This document shows, in pieces, positions 16,022 to 25,512 of a DNA stretch of 64,000 nucleotides (positions are counted from its first letter, which is position 1; every line of letters begins with the position of its first letter). Below the pieces are notes generated by a model. The model saw only the letters and a program-made list of their open reading frames with translations. It was not told where the DNA came from and ran no database searches. Made by a program: the position numbers and the translations under genes. Origin of the DNA: an uncultured Bacilli bacterium (GTDB taxonomy: Bacteria; Bacillota_I; Bacilli_A; RF39; UBA660); contig CAKPLN010000004.1 in assembly GCA_934167665.1 (NCBI GenBank), positions 60,698 to 124,697 of the forward strand, given 5' to 3'.

Positions 16022-18121
16022 ATGAAGAAAAAGAATATTAAGGATAGTCATGATGATATTTTAGAGACAGACAATAATAATACTGAACAAATAGATAATA
16101 TAGATGATATAAATGATATAGATAATAATGATAATACTGATAATAGTGATGATGATAGTGATGAGACAAAGGTTTTAGAAGTAGTTAGTAGTGATGCGAT
16201 TGATGAAGATGATTCTTCTAATAGTACTTCAGATGAAGAAAATGTTGAAATTCTTACTAAAGATGAGACTGTAGATAAAGTTAATAATGATTCTAAAATT
16301 AGTAAACCTAAAAATAATAATAAGACAGTTATATCTATTATTTTAATAATGGCGGTTATTATATTGTTTTTGGTGTTAATTATTGTTCTTAATATGAAAA
16401 GAGAAGATAAAGGAAATGACAATGATAAAAATGATGAACCTAGTGATGTAGTTCTTACTGAGGAAGATAAAAAAGCTATGGTATTAGCTTATGGTGAGGC
16501 TATAGAAAATGTTGTTCTTCTTTCATATCAAAAGGATCAAAAGATTATTTCTTTTGAGGAAGCTAATAAATTAGTAAAAATAGAAGATGATATTAATTGT
16601 AGTGAACATGAGATATATGAAGATGGAAAAGTTTACATGAATAGTTGTTCTGTAAATGGAATTATTACAAGTTATAGTTATGGTGAAAAACAAGAACCTA
16701 AAGAAAAATTTGATTCTGGAACAATGATTAAGGTTTATGTTAATAAAGAAACTAAAGTTCAAACTTTATATATTACTGATGATGAAAGTAAGTATGATGT
16801 TTATACTGTTCATTGTGATGGAGTTTATGCAGATCCAGAGTTATTTAATTATGGTGATTATGTTTTTTATTATGATAGTGATTATAATGTTCAAATGAAA
16901 AACTTTAAGACTGATAAAAAGGTATTACCTAATCTTAATTATATTGGTGTTTTACCATTTAAATTAGATGGTTACTATGATACTAAGTATGTTGCGGTTA
17001 ATATAAATAAGAAGTGGGGAGTATATAATTTAGAGACTGGTAAAGCGGTTATTGCACCTACTTATGAAGCTATTGCGATTAACTTAAATTTAGGTACTTC
17101 TGGTCCTCCTTTATATGCTGAAACTTTAAAAGATAATACAATTTCAGTGTATAAGAATGATAAAGTGGGAGTTATTAATTATACTAATGGTAAAGAGATA
17201 ATACCTATTAATAATAATTCATTGTTACGTAGTGGTAATTATTTATGGGCAACTTATGATGATGATAAACATGTAATTTATGACTTTTTAGGTAATAAGT
17301 ATTTAACTGAAGGTTATGATAAAGTTTATGGTATTTCTGGTGGGGCTTACGTTTTAGTTTTAAAAGACTCTATTGTTAAATTAATTCAATTGGATGGTAA
17401 AGTACTATATGAATATGGGGAAAATCCTGATATTGATACATTAAATTTTGCTTTAGAATATAATGGAGAAGCTTTATTCCAACTTTTTAAAAGTGATAAA
17501 AATGATTCTATGTGTGTTGAATACTCTTATAATCCATCTGATAAGAAAGGTGTTACTAAAGAGATAGAGTGTGGTGGTATTGCTAAACCTATTTTATATT
17601 TATATCCTACTAAGAAGACAAATGTTACAGTTAGTTTTTCACATCCAGAATTTTTAGAAACTACTTATCCTAAGTTTAATAATAGTTGGCGTGTTACGGC
17701 TATGAGTGATGGTAGTTTGTATGATAGTAATAATAAATATTATTATGCTTTATATTGGGATGAGAAGAAAGTACATACGGTTGATTTTAGTGAAGGTTTT
17801 TATGTAGAAAAAGATGATGCTATCGAATTCTTAGAACAAAAGCTTTCATATATTGGACTTAATGATAAAGAAAAGAATGAATTTATTATGTATTGGTTAC
17901 CTGTTCTTGAAAAGAATGGTAAGAGTTTAGTTTATTTTGAACTTACTGAGGAGAGGGAATCTTATAATAATTTATTAATAACACCTAAACCTGATTCAAT
18001 GTTAAGAATGGTTATTCATATTAAAAAAGTTGATAAAAAGACTGACATAAAGAAGCAATCTTTAACTAAGTTTAAAAGAGTTGGGTTTACAGCTGTTGAA
18101 TGGGGAGGAACTACTTATTAG
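16022..18121 (+). CDS. Membrane-anchored WG-repeat protein with acidic N-terminus
   Basis: ATG 16022 follows AGAGGTGA at 16006-16013. Of 699 residues, the first ~95 are highly acidic and low in complexity (Asp/Asn/Ser), followed by one membrane helix (about 99-123) and an extracytoplasmic region. Residues about 290-460 show WG-type beta-propeller repeats (KKWGVYNLETG, DKVGVINYTNG). The C-terminal ~170 residues begin KPILYLYPTKKTNVTV and include YYYALYWDEKK, a module I associate with secreted proteins of low-GC Gram-positives but whose function is undescribed. Likely a surface sensor or scaffold; it is a single gene ended by a hairpin over its stop. Confidence 0.72.
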   Translation: MKKKNIKDSHDDILETDNNNTEQIDNIDDINDIDNNDNTDNSDDDSDETKVLEVVSSDAIDEDDSSNSTSDEENVEILTKDETVDKVNNDSKISKPKNNNKTVISIILIMAVIILFLVLIIVLNMKREDKGNDNDKNDEPSDVVLTEEDKKAMVLAYGEAIENVVLLSYQKDQKIISFEEANKLVKIEDDINCSEHEIYEDGKVYMNSCSVNGIITSYSYGEKQEPKEKFDSGTMIKVYVNKETKVQTLYITDDESKYDVYTVHCDGVYADPELFNYGDYVFYYDSDYNVQMKNFKTDKKVLPNLNYIGVLPFKLDGYYDTKYVAVNINKKWGVYNLETGKAVIAPTYEAIAINLNLGTSGPPLYAETLKDNTISVYKNDKVGVINYTNGKEIIPINNNSLLRSGNYLWATYDDDKHVIYDFLGNKYLTEGYDKVYGISGGAYVLVLKDSIVKLIQLDGKVLYEYGENPDIDTLNFALEYNGEALFQLFKSDKNDSMCVEYSYNPSDKKGVTKEIECGGIAKPILYLYPTKKTNVTVSFSHPEFLETTYPKFNNSWRVTAMSDGSLYDSNNKYYYALYWDEKKVHTVDFSEGFYVEKDDAIEFLEQKLSYIGLNDKEKNEFIMYWLPVLEKNGKSLVYFELTEERESYNNLLITPKPDSMLRMVIHIKKVDKKTDIKKQSLTKFKRVGFTAVEWGGTTY

Positions 18122-18129
18122 TAGTTTTT
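18109..18129 (+). terminator. Intrinsic terminator overlapping the WG-repeat gene stop
   Basis: AACTACT (18109-18115) pairs with AGTAGTT (18120-18126), loop TATT, then T tract. Confidence 0.7.
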
Positions 18130-18166
18130 CTTCTTTTTTATGATATAATTTTTATGGTGATATAAT

Positions 18167-18751
18167 TTGAATAAGTGTGGTACTGATATTGATAATAAAC
18201 TTACAATTAAAAAGTTTTTTGGTCATTTACATACTGTTAACAAACATAGATTTATAGTATTTTGTTTATGCTGTAGAGCTGGTATTTTTTGGAGAGGTTT
18301 AGTTCATGATTTATCAAAATATTCTGAAACAGAGTTCTTAGAGAGTGCAAGGTATTATATTAAGGGACATAGCCCTATTGTTGAGTGTGAGAAGGCACAA
18401 GGATATTCAGAAGCTTGGCTTCATCATAAAGGAAGAAATAAACACCATTATGAATATTGGTATGATTATGATGCGATTGTTGAAACACCTATTATTCCAT
18501 ATCAGTATTTAATTGAAATGGTTTGTGATACTTTAGCAGCTGGTTTAACTTATCAAGGTAAAAGGTGGACACAGGATTATCAACTTAATTATTGGTTTAA
18601 AGTTAGAGAAAAAGCTAAAGTAAATCCTAAAATAGATTTTCTTTTAACTAAGATTTATACTGAGGTTAGTGAGAAAGGTATAAAGAATACAATTAATAAG
18701 AAAAATTTAGAATATTTATACATAAAATATATAGGTAAAAGTAATAAATAA
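18167..18751 (+). CDS. DUF5662 family protein
   Basis: TTG 18167 is the only plausible start: GGTGA lies 8 bp upstream at 18155-18159. The 194-residue protein has the DUF5662 pattern of clustered His and Trp: HLHTVNKHRF, LVHDLSKYSETEF, WLHHKGRNKHHYEYW and the GLTYQGKRWTQ region. The conserved histidines and aspartates (HD near 48, HHK near 86) suggest a metal site, but the activity of the family is unknown. Cytoplasmic. Shares strand with the heat-shock gene that follows but is separated from it by a CIRCE promoter. Confidence 0.8.
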   Translation: MNKCGTDIDNKLTIKKFFGHLHTVNKHRFIVFCLCCRAGIFWRGLVHDLSKYSETEFLESARYYIKGHSPIVECEKAQGYSEAWLHHKGRNKHHYEYWYDYDAIVETPIIPYQYLIEMVCDTLAAGLTYQGKRWTQDYQLNYWFKVREKAKVNPKIDFLLTKIYTEVSEKGIKNTINKKNLEYLYIKYIGKSNK

Positions 18752-18800
18752 TGGTATTTTATTAATACTAATTATAGTTACTTTTTTTATTTTAAAAATA

Positions 18801-18841
18801 TTAGCACTCACACTTGACAAGTGCTAATAAATGAGTATAAT
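18801..18841 (+). promoter_or_regulatory. CIRCE operator overlapping the clpB promoter
   Basis: TTAGCACTC (18801-18809), 9-bp spacer, AAGTGCTAA (18819-18827): the HrcA-binding inverted repeat with one mismatch in the right arm. The -35 TTGACA (18814-18819) sits inside the operator and TATAAT is at 18836-18841, 16 bp on. Bound HrcA repressor would block RNA polymerase directly. Confidence 0.93.
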
Positions 18842-18861
18842 ACAATTTGAGGGGTGATATT

Positions 18862-20970
18862 ATGTATGGTTATCCAGAAGAAAAAGAAGAAAACGTTTTA
18901 GAAAAATATGGACGTAATATTATAGATGATGTAAAGAAAGGAAAGATTGATCCTGTAATAGGTAGGGATGAAGAAATCAGAAGTATAACTAGAGTTTTAT
19001 CTAGAAAAACTAAAAATAATCCGGTTTTAATAGGTGAACCTGGTGTTGGTAAAACAGCAATAGTTGAAGGCCTTGCTTTAAGGATTGTTAAAGGTGATGT
19101 TCCTAATAGTTTGAAAGATAAGACTATTTGGGAACTTGATATGGCTGCTTTGGTTGCTGGTGCTAAATATCGTGGTGAATTTGAGGAAAGACTAAAAAAT
19201 GTCCTAAATGAAGTTAAAAAGAGTGAAGGACAAATTATTATGTTTATTGATGAAATTCATACTATTGTTGGTACTGGTAGAAGTGAAGGTGCTATGGATA
19301 CTTCTAATATATTGAAACCAATGCTTGCAAGAGGAGAAATTCATGTTATAGGAGCAACAACTTTAAATGAATATCGTCAGTATATTGAAAAAGATGGGGC
19401 ACTAGAGAGACGTTTCCAAAAAATTAAAGTTGAAGAACCTAGTGTAGAAGATACAATAACAATTCTACGTGGCTTAAAGGAACGTTTTGAAATACATCAT
19501 GGTGTTACTATTCAAGATAAAGCTTTGATTAGTGCAGCAACACTTGCTAATAGATATATTACAGATCGTTACTTGCCAGATAAGGCAATTGATTTGGTTG
19601 ATGAAGCTTGTGCTACTATTAGAGTACAGATGGATTCTGTTCCTTTTGAACTTGATACTTTAACACATAAAATTATGCGTTTGGAAATTGAACGTCAAGC
19701 TCTAAAGAAAGAAAAGGATGATATATCTAAAAAGCGTGTAGCAGATATTGATGCTGAACTTGAAACTTTAAAAGTTAAGGAAGACGAACTTACTAAAGCT
19801 TGGAATAAAGAAAAGAACTTAAATGAAGATATAAAAGCTAAAAAACGTGAAATAGAAAAAGCTAAGTTTGAACTTGAACAAGCTGAAAATAAGTATGATC
19901 TTGAAAGAGCTGCTATACTTCGTCATGGGGAAATACCTAGACTAGAAAAAGAGTTGGAAGCTTTAAATAATATTGAAAAAAATAAAATATTAAGTGATAC
20001 TGTTACTAGTGATGATATAGCTAGAATTATTGCTAAATGGACTAATATTCCTGTCACTAAATTAATTAGTAGTGAAAAAGAGAAACTTTTAAATCTAGAA
20101 GATAATATGCGTAAAAGAGTTATGGGACAAGATAATGCTTTAAGATTAGTTAGTGATGCAATAATAAGATCACGTAGTGGTATTAAAGATCCTAATAGAC
20201 CAATTGCGTCATTTATGTTTTTAGGACCTACCGGTGTAGGTAAAACAGAAGTTGCTCGTACATTAGCTTATGAGTTGTTTGATGATGAACGTCATATGAT
20301 AAGAATAGATATGAGTGAATATATGGAAAAATTTAGTGTTTCACGTTTAATAGGTTCTCCTCCAGGATATGTTGGATATGAAGAGGGTGGACAATTAACT
20401 GAAGCAGTAAGAAGAAATCCTTATAGTATAGTTTTATTTGATGAGGTAGAAAAAGCTCATCCTGAGGTTTTAAACTTATTATTACAAATACTAGATGATG
20501 GTAGAATTACTGATTCTAATGGACGTACAGTTGATTTTAAAAATACTATTATTATTATGACTTCTAATTTAGGAAGTGAATATGTACTTAATGGAGATAA
20601 TAGTAAGGTTATGGATGCAGTTAGAGAATACTTTAGACCAGAATTTATTAACAGAATAGATGAAATTATTGTATTTAATGCATTAAATAAAGATGCTATT
20701 ATGAAGATTTTAGATAAATTAGTTAAAAATATTGAAAATAGATTAACTGATATTAATTTAAAAATTGAACTTACTGATAGAGCTAAGAAGCAATTAGTTG
20801 AACAAGGATTCGATCCTAATTATGGAGCTAGACCTCTTAAGAGATTAGTTAGTAGAACAATAGAAACAGATTTAGCTAAATTAATTATAGAGGGTAAAGT
20901 TAAAGCAAATGATGTAGTATTAGTTGACTATGTTGATGATAATTTTATTATTGCTAGAAAAGAAAAGTAA
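18862..20970 (+). CDS. clpB: ClpB-type disaggregase lacking the N-terminal domain
   Basis: ATG 18862 follows GGGGTGAT at 18851-18858. The 702-residue Hsp100 chaperone has two AAA+ rings: D1 with Walker A GEPGVGKT (about 60) and B MFIDEIHT, and D2 with Walker A GPTGVGKTE (about 455) and SPPGYVGYEEGG. Between them lies a long coiled-coil middle domain (about 270-385), the ClpB hallmark used to bind DnaK. The usual ~140-residue Clp N-domain is missing altogether. It rescues aggregated proteins after heat stress. No IGF/IGL loop for ClpP binding is visible, consistent with ClpB rather than ClpC. Regulated by the CIRCE element upstream. Confidence 0.9.
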   Translation: MYGYPEEKEENVLEKYGRNIIDDVKKGKIDPVIGRDEEIRSITRVLSRKTKNNPVLIGEPGVGKTAIVEGLALRIVKGDVPNSLKDKTIWELDMAALVAGAKYRGEFEERLKNVLNEVKKSEGQIIMFIDEIHTIVGTGRSEGAMDTSNILKPMLARGEIHVIGATTLNEYRQYIEKDGALERRFQKIKVEEPSVEDTITILRGLKERFEIHHGVTIQDKALISAATLANRYITDRYLPDKAIDLVDEACATIRVQMDSVPFELDTLTHKIMRLEIERQALKKEKDDISKKRVADIDAELETLKVKEDELTKAWNKEKNLNEDIKAKKREIEKAKFELEQAENKYDLERAAILRHGEIPRLEKELEALNNIEKNKILSDTVTSDDIARIIAKWTNIPVTKLISSEKEKLLNLEDNMRKRVMGQDNALRLVSDAIIRSRSGIKDPNRPIASFMFLGPTGVGKTEVARTLAYELFDDERHMIRIDMSEYMEKFSVSRLIGSPPGYVGYEEGGQLTEAVRRNPYSIVLFDEVEKAHPEVLNLLLQILDDGRITDSNGRTVDFKNTIIIMTSNLGSEYVLNGDNSKVMDAVREYFRPEFINRIDEIIVFNALNKDAIMKILDKLVKNIENRLTDINLKIELTDRAKKQLVEQGFDPNYGARPLKRLVSRTIETDLAKLIIEGKVKANDVVLVDYVDDNFIIARKEK

Positions 20971-20980
20971 TATTTTAAAG

Positions 20981-21012
20981 ACTATGGTCTTATTATAGAC
21001 TGTAGTTTTTTT
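20981..21012 (+). terminator. Intrinsic terminator after clpB
   Basis: ACTATGGTCT (20981-20990) pairs with AGACTGTAGT (20997-21006) with two wobbles, then seven T. Confidence 0.75.
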
Positions 21013-21067
21013 ATTATTCTTTTTGTGGTTTTAGCATGGTATAATTATTATGAAGGTAGTTGATTTT

Positions 21068-22264
21068 ATGAATAAAAAAATATTGATTATTGTAATAGTT
21101 ATTTTTTCTAGTTTATTAATTACTATAGGAAGTGTATTTTTGTATCAAAAATATAAAGTAGCTCATGCTGTAAAAATAGTTAATATTAAGATGCATGAAG
21201 TGGAAGTATATAGTGATGTTATGCTTAGTGATCTAATTACTAGTATGAATGGTCATCTTATTAAGGATAAAAAGATTAATACAGATATGCTTGGTAGTTA
21301 TGAAGTTGCTTTTGATTATATTAATGATGATGATATTAAGGTTAATTATTCTTTTTCTATTAATGTAGTTGATAAAACGCCACCTATGATAAGTAAACCT
21401 AATGTATATAATGTTAATGTTAATTATGATGGTAATATAGAGAAGGATTTATTTTGTGGTGATAATTATGATGATAATCCTAAGTGTTATATAGAGGGTG
21501 AATATGATATAAGTAAGATTGGTAAATATAACGTTACTTTTGTTGGCGTTGACTCTTCTAATAATGAATCCCGTCATAACTTTGTGTTAAATGTAAGGAA
21601 AAAGCCAAAGAGCAGTACTTCTAATAATAATTCTTTTGTTAATTTTTCTGATTTGGTAGAAAAATATAAAACAGATAAAACAAAAATGGGTATAGATATT
21701 TCGCATTGGCAAGGAAATATTGATTTTCAAAAGGTTAAAGAGGCAGGAGTAGAATTTGTTTATATTAGAGTTGGAAGAGGTAATGGTATTGGTGGAGAAT
21801 ATGTTATCGATAAAAAGTTTGAAAAAAATATAGAGGGATTTAATAAAGTTGGAATTCCTGTTGGAGTATATTTTTATTCATTTGCTAATAGTGTTCAAGA
21901 TGCAACAGAAGAAGCTAAGTGGGTCTTACAACATATTAAAAATTATGATGTTGATTTGGAAATAGTATTTGATTGGGAAAACTGGTCTAGTTTTCAAGAG
22001 TTTGATTTGAGCTTTAAAAAGCTTACTAATTTAGCTTCAAGTTTTGGTAAAGTAGTTAAAAATAAGGGATATCAAGCTATGCTATATAGTTCTAAAAATT
22101 ATTTAGAGAATGTTTGGTATCCTGTTGATTTTCCTGTTTGGTTAGCTCATTATACTGATAATACTGATTATAGTGGGGAGTATAAAGTTTGGCAATTATG
22201 TAATAATGGTCGTGTTGATGGTATTGATGATAACCTAGTTGATATAGATATTATGTATGAATAA
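21068..22264 (+). CDS. Membrane-anchored GH25 lysozyme-like muramidase
   Basis: ATG 21068 precedes a typical anchor (basic MNKK, then a hydrophobic helix to about residue 25); an in-frame ATG at 21050 would add six residues but has no good ribosome binding site. Residues about 35-180 form two small extracellular domains, one with DKTPPMIS, resembling bacterial Ig-like modules. The GH25 domain spans about 205-398. It opens with MGIDISHWQGNIDF and contains the acidic catalytic signature in EIVFDWENW, the expected Asp/Glu pair. It would cleave peptidoglycan glycan strands during wall growth, division or spore release. Confidence 0.85.
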   Translation: MNKKILIIVIVIFSSLLITIGSVFLYQKYKVAHAVKIVNIKMHEVEVYSDVMLSDLITSMNGHLIKDKKINTDMLGSYEVAFDYINDDDIKVNYSFSINVVDKTPPMISKPNVYNVNVNYDGNIEKDLFCGDNYDDNPKCYIEGEYDISKIGKYNVTFVGVDSSNNESRHNFVLNVRKKPKSSTSNNNSFVNFSDLVEKYKTDKTKMGIDISHWQGNIDFQKVKEAGVEFVYIRVGRGNGIGGEYVIDKKFEKNIEGFNKVGIPVGVYFYSFANSVQDATEEAKWVLQHIKNYDVDLEIVFDWENWSSFQEFDLSFKKLTNLASSFGKVVKNKGYQAMLYSSKNYLENVWYPVDFPVWLAHYTDNTDYSGEYKVWQLCNNGRVDGIDDNLVDIDIMYE

Positions 22265-22373
22265 ATTAAATATTTTATATTTTTTATTTTATTTTTCTTA
22301 AAATATGTTATTATTATATTAGCTAGTAGTGTATAGTTCACTGTATACTACAAATAGAATAGTTGGTGATTAT

Positions 22374-23138
22374 ATGAAATTTGATGACATTCCAGCAAGT
22401 GGTAATGGAAAAGGTGGCAAGGGTAATAATAATCTAATGTTTATTTTAATAGTAGCTGGTGTTGTTATTCTTTTTGTTGTTCTTATAGTGTATAGTATAG
22501 TTTCGTCTAAGAGTAATAATGGTAAGGTAGTACAACTTGATACTAATAGTAGACTTGTTCAAAGTCTATATACTAGTGTTCATGATTTTAAGTCTAATTC
22601 TCCTTATTGGATGTATGAGGGAGAGAATAGTCCTTTAATTGTTAATATGACAGAAAGTAATAAAATGGTTTTAGCTTATTTAAATTTAAAAGCTTCAGAT
22701 TTTTTAGAGGCTGATAATTGTGAAAGGTTACCTCAAGAGAATTTTTATGGGAAATTGGTATGTAGTGATAAAACAATTATAACAAAAGAAGATGTAGAAA
22801 GATCTTATAGAGAAGTTTTTGGAGATAGAGTTACTGTTAATACAACAGTTAACATTAAAGCTGACCTTAAATATAATACTTATGTTTACAATTCTGAGTT
22901 TGATTCTTATGTTTTATACTCTAAAGGTGAGGATACTACACAAAAAGATTCTAAATATAAATATGTTTATAAAATATATAATGCCGAATCTCAAGGTGAT
23001 GAAGTTAGAGTTTATGAAGAATTAACTGTTGAGAATACTTCAACTGGTACTGTAGAAAATCAAAGTAAATACCGTTATACCTTTGTTTTAGGTAATGACA
23101 ATATATATAGCTATACAAGTATAGAAAAATTAGCATAG
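22374..23138 (+). CDS. Single-pass membrane protein of unknown function (254 aa)
   Basis: ATG 22374 follows GGTGAT; the frame is open upstream but has no ribosome binding site there. The N-terminus is Gly/Lys-rich (ASGNGKGGKGNNN), then a strong membrane helix (about 22-45) and a ~200-residue extracytoplasmic domain with two Cys (DNCERLP, KLVCSDK) that could form a disulfide. The remainder looks beta-rich. No family recognised. It precedes the first prepilin gene but a terminator and promoter separate them. Confidence 0.7.
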   Translation: MKFDDIPASGNGKGGKGNNNLMFILIVAGVVILFVVLIVYSIVSSKSNNGKVVQLDTNSRLVQSLYTSVHDFKSNSPYWMYEGENSPLIVNMTESNKMVLAYLNLKASDFLEADNCERLPQENFYGKLVCSDKTIITKEDVERSYREVFGDRVTVNTTVNIKADLKYNTYVYNSEFDSYVLYSKGEDTTQKDSKYKYVYKIYNAESQGDEVRVYEELTVENTSTGTVENQSKYRYTFVLGNDNIYSYTSIEKLA

Positions 23139-23148
23139 TAGTTTGTTT

Positions 23149-23176
23149 AAAAGAAGATTTAGATTAATCTTCTTTT
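23149..23176 (+). terminator. Intrinsic terminator
   Basis: AAAAGAAGATT (23149-23159) pairs perfectly with AATCTTCTTTT (23166-23176), loop of six. Confidence 0.82.
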
Positions 23177-23187
23177 AATTTTAAGTA

Positions 23188-23216
23188 TTGAAAAGAAACT
23201 ATGAAAAAGGTATAAT
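23188..23216 (+). promoter_or_regulatory. Promoter of prepilin copy A
   Basis: TTGAAA (23188-23193), 17-bp spacer, TATAAT (23211-23216), 24 bp before the start. A conventional promoter, unlike the poly-G version upstream of copy B. Confidence 0.75.
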
Positions 23217-23239
23217 AAAAATATAATAGAGAGGTGCAT

Positions 23240-24622
23240 ATGAAAAGAATTAATAAAAAAGGTTTTACCTTGGTAGAACTTTTAGCCGTAATTGTTATTA
23301 TGGGTATTTTAATGATGGTCGCAATTCCATCAATAAGTAGAGTAATTGAAAACTCTAGAAAGGATACATTTGTAGATATCGCTAAATCTTATGCGAACGC
23401 GGCTAAGACATTATGGACAGCTGACACTTTAACGTGTGAAGGAACAGTAGCCTCAGCTGTAGATGATGGTGATTATTATATTTTAATTAATACTAAAGAA
23501 TCTGCTAGAGCAATACTTCCAGTATTAGTAGATCAAGGTGGTAAGTCATCTTGGGGAAATAGAGATGTAAATGGTTATGTAAGAGTTCATGTTGAAACAG
23601 TAACAGATAACAATGGAGAACCAAAAAGAACCACAACTTTTTATGTTAGTTTAAGTGATGGAACTCATGGCTTAATAGATAATGGAAGTATGACTTCAGA
23701 TAACCTAAAAAAAGGTAATGTTAAAATGGATTTATCGAGTGATGATAAGAAAAAAGTAGAATTAACACTTGATAATGGTAACTTAAATTGTTCTAAGACT
23801 AATCTTGGAACTTATACGTGTACAGAAGTAACACCAGTAAAATCCATAACCGGTTTATGTGTAGATGACTCAAGTTATGCTGGAAATAATGGTACAGTAG
23901 ATGTTAATCCAGTAAGTTTTGCGGATGATGACTGGGCAACAATAGCAGCTGTCGCAAAGAGTGGAAACTATGAAGGAAAATATAACGTAGGAGATACTAA
24001 AGAAGTAGACCTAGGAAGTCTAGGAAAACATACAGTAAGAATAGCTAATACTTTAACACCAGCAGAATGTAGCCAAGAAGGTTTTTCACAAACTGCCTGT
24101 GGTTTCGTATTAGAATTTGCAGATATAATTACAACACATAATATGAATCCAAAAGGAGAATATAAGGGAACAACATATGAATATGGTTGGAACAAAGATG
24201 GTTGGCCAGCAAGTAGTATGAGAAGTTATTTAAGTACAGATATATATAATGCTTTACCAGCAGATTTACAAAGTGCCATAATGGATACCAAAGTAGTATC
24301 AGGACATGGTAAAGATGATTCGGCTAACTTTACATCTACAGATAAGTTATATTTATTAGAGCCAAAAGAAGTATATGGAAACAATGGAGGAACAGCCTAT
24401 AGAGCTACAAGACAGTTAGATTATTACTTGGCACAGGGTGTAACAGAAAGTAATTACTCTGGAGCTATTAAACAGAGAAATGGTTCAAATAATGATTGGT
24501 GGTTCCGCGCGGCTGATTCCAGTAATAGAGGCGCTTTCTATTTTGTGGATGGTAATGGTGATTGGGGTAGCAATTATGCTAATTTTACGAACGGTGTTTC
24601 GCCGGCTTTCCGAATAGCCTAA
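23240..24622 (+). CDS. Type IV prepilin-like surface protein, copy A
   Basis: ATG 23240 follows GAGAGGTG. The N-terminus is a textbook prepilin leader: MKRINKKG, cleavage before FTLVELLAVIVIMG, with the conserved Glu at +5. About 280 residues of extracellular stalk follow, then a C-terminal domain of the kind often labelled DUF6273 / C-type-lectin-like, ending WW-R...GVSPAFRIA. At 460 residues it is far larger than a major pilin. The first ~370 residues are almost identical to copy B (35354), while the segment about 380-395 and the last ~45 residues before GVSPAFRIA differ sharply. No pilB, pilC or prepilin peptidase is in the window, so it must use assembly genes elsewhere. Confidence 0.88.
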   Translation: MKRINKKGFTLVELLAVIVIMGILMMVAIPSISRVIENSRKDTFVDIAKSYANAAKTLWTADTLTCEGTVASAVDDGDYYILINTKESARAILPVLVDQGGKSSWGNRDVNGYVRVHVETVTDNNGEPKRTTTFYVSLSDGTHGLIDNGSMTSDNLKKGNVKMDLSSDDKKKVELTLDNGNLNCSKTNLGTYTCTEVTPVKSITGLCVDDSSYAGNNGTVDVNPVSFADDDWATIAAVAKSGNYEGKYNVGDTKEVDLGSLGKHTVRIANTLTPAECSQEGFSQTACGFVLEFADIITTHNMNPKGEYKGTTYEYGWNKDGWPASSMRSYLSTDIYNALPADLQSAIMDTKVVSGHGKDDSANFTSTDKLYLLEPKEVYGNNGGTAYRATRQLDYYLAQGVTESNYSGAIKQRNGSNNDWWFRAADSSNRGAFYFVDGNGDWGSNYANFTNGVSPAFRIA

Positions 24623-24757
24623 ATGTAAACAGAGTGTAAAGCTATAAACGATATATTGTATAGTCGGAGATTGAGACTATACCGATAGTCATCTTACCGA
24701 AGTCGTACCACGAACGAAAGTGAGTAAAAGGTATTGGGCGAAGCCCAATACTTTTTT
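24623..24757 (+). repeat. Conserved 3' tail of the prepilin repeat unit (copy A), ending in a terminator
   Basis: This noncoding stretch is shared with 36752-36884. It contains ATAGTC (24660-24665), GACTATA (24675-24681) and ATAGTC (24685-24690); the middle element can pair with either neighbour. It ends with terminator stem GTATTGGGC/GCCCAATAC (24731-24751) and six T. Most differences from copy B lie between 24706 and 24730. Confidence 0.85.
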
Positions 24758-24822
24758 GGATTTTTTTAAATGGATAATTGTCAAATAGTGTGTGTAGACA
24801 CAAAAAAGCGATAATTATTTAT

Positions 24823-24856
24823 ATAGTCAATGCAATTATGCATTGGCTATTTTTTT
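24823..24856 (+). terminator. Second strong terminator hairpin
   Basis: ATAGTCAATGCA (24823-24834) pairs with TGCATTGGCTAT (24839-24850), loop ATTA, then T tract. It sits at the truncated end of the ISL3 remnant. Confidence 0.7.
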
Positions 24857-25400
24857 ACCTTCAACAAAACCATTATGATAATTATTGTTGAAGGTATTTT
24901 TGATATGTGGTAAGAATTCTAATAATGTTTTAATAGATGTTTTCATATATGAGGAAATATTGTTATTTTGTTTGTGTAAGGCTTTATTTAATAAATCAGA
25001 ATTGTTTTTTTTAAATGCATATAGTAATTCTTGATATACCCAATATGTTTCTTTAAATTCATCGTCTAAATTAATTAAAAAATCAACGACGTCAGTTGTA
25101 GTTATAAGTTGTTTAAAACAAGCAAATTTTTTCCACTTTGACGAATCCAATTCATTACGCGATTTTAGAATTAATTTCCAATATCTTTTAAATTTTCTGT
25201 GGTGTTGTTTGTGTTTTTTCATAATAGCAATTCTTGTTTTATTAAGTGCTCTGGAAATTAACTGAGTAAGATAAAATTTATCAATAATAATATTGACGTT
25301 TGAAAACATTATTATCTTTAAGTTCTAGTATATCTGTAATATAATTTTGAATAGAAATATAAATACCTTCTTTCGATTTGGTTTGATCACTTATATTGTA
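24836..25400 (-). pseudogene. Remnant of an ISL3-family transposase, internally deleted
   Basis: On the minus strand an open frame 25309-24836 reads IIIDKFYLTQLISRALNKTR, then KRYWKLILKSRNEL and LKETYWVYQELLYA-like sequence, characteristic of the second half of ISL3 transposases (IDRFH...RALN). It breaks off at NGFVEGKK where the family has a FIEGxNNKIK motif. Upstream, 25385-25303 encodes a separate piece, YISIQNYITDILELKDNNV, typical of ISL3 N-termini, in a different frame. The zinc-finger and most of the catalytic core are gone. Cannot be active. Confidence 0.8.
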
Positions 25401-25432
25401 TCAAGGTTTAAGTTTATATGTCTTTTTATTAT

Positions 25433-25472
25433 GAAAAAAAGTGCATATAGAGTTAAACACTCTACATACACT
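25433..25472 (-). terminator. Terminator downstream of the DUF11 gene
   Basis: On the minus strand a 13-bp stem (25459-25471 with 25441-25453, two wobbles) around a 5-nt loop is followed by seven T. Confidence 0.82.
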
Positions 25473-25512
25473 AAAAATTATATATCTTAAGAATTCATTA
25501 ATTGATTAATTT

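Noticed and set aside
16048..16422. Minus-strand Ser-rich ORF at 16048-16422
   Set aside because: It is the antisense shadow of the Asp/Asn-rich low-complexity coding region on the plus strand.
24623..24757. Group I or II intron remnant in the prepilin tail
   Set aside because: ATAGTCGG/GACTATA recalls P7-type pairings, but the order is wrong, no core P3-P6 sequences exist and no splice context is seen.
9976..24820. Shared GCGATAATTATTTA near 9976 and 24808 as a mobile repeat
   Set aside because: The match is short, AT-rich and unextended; a chance similarity between terminator regions is enough.
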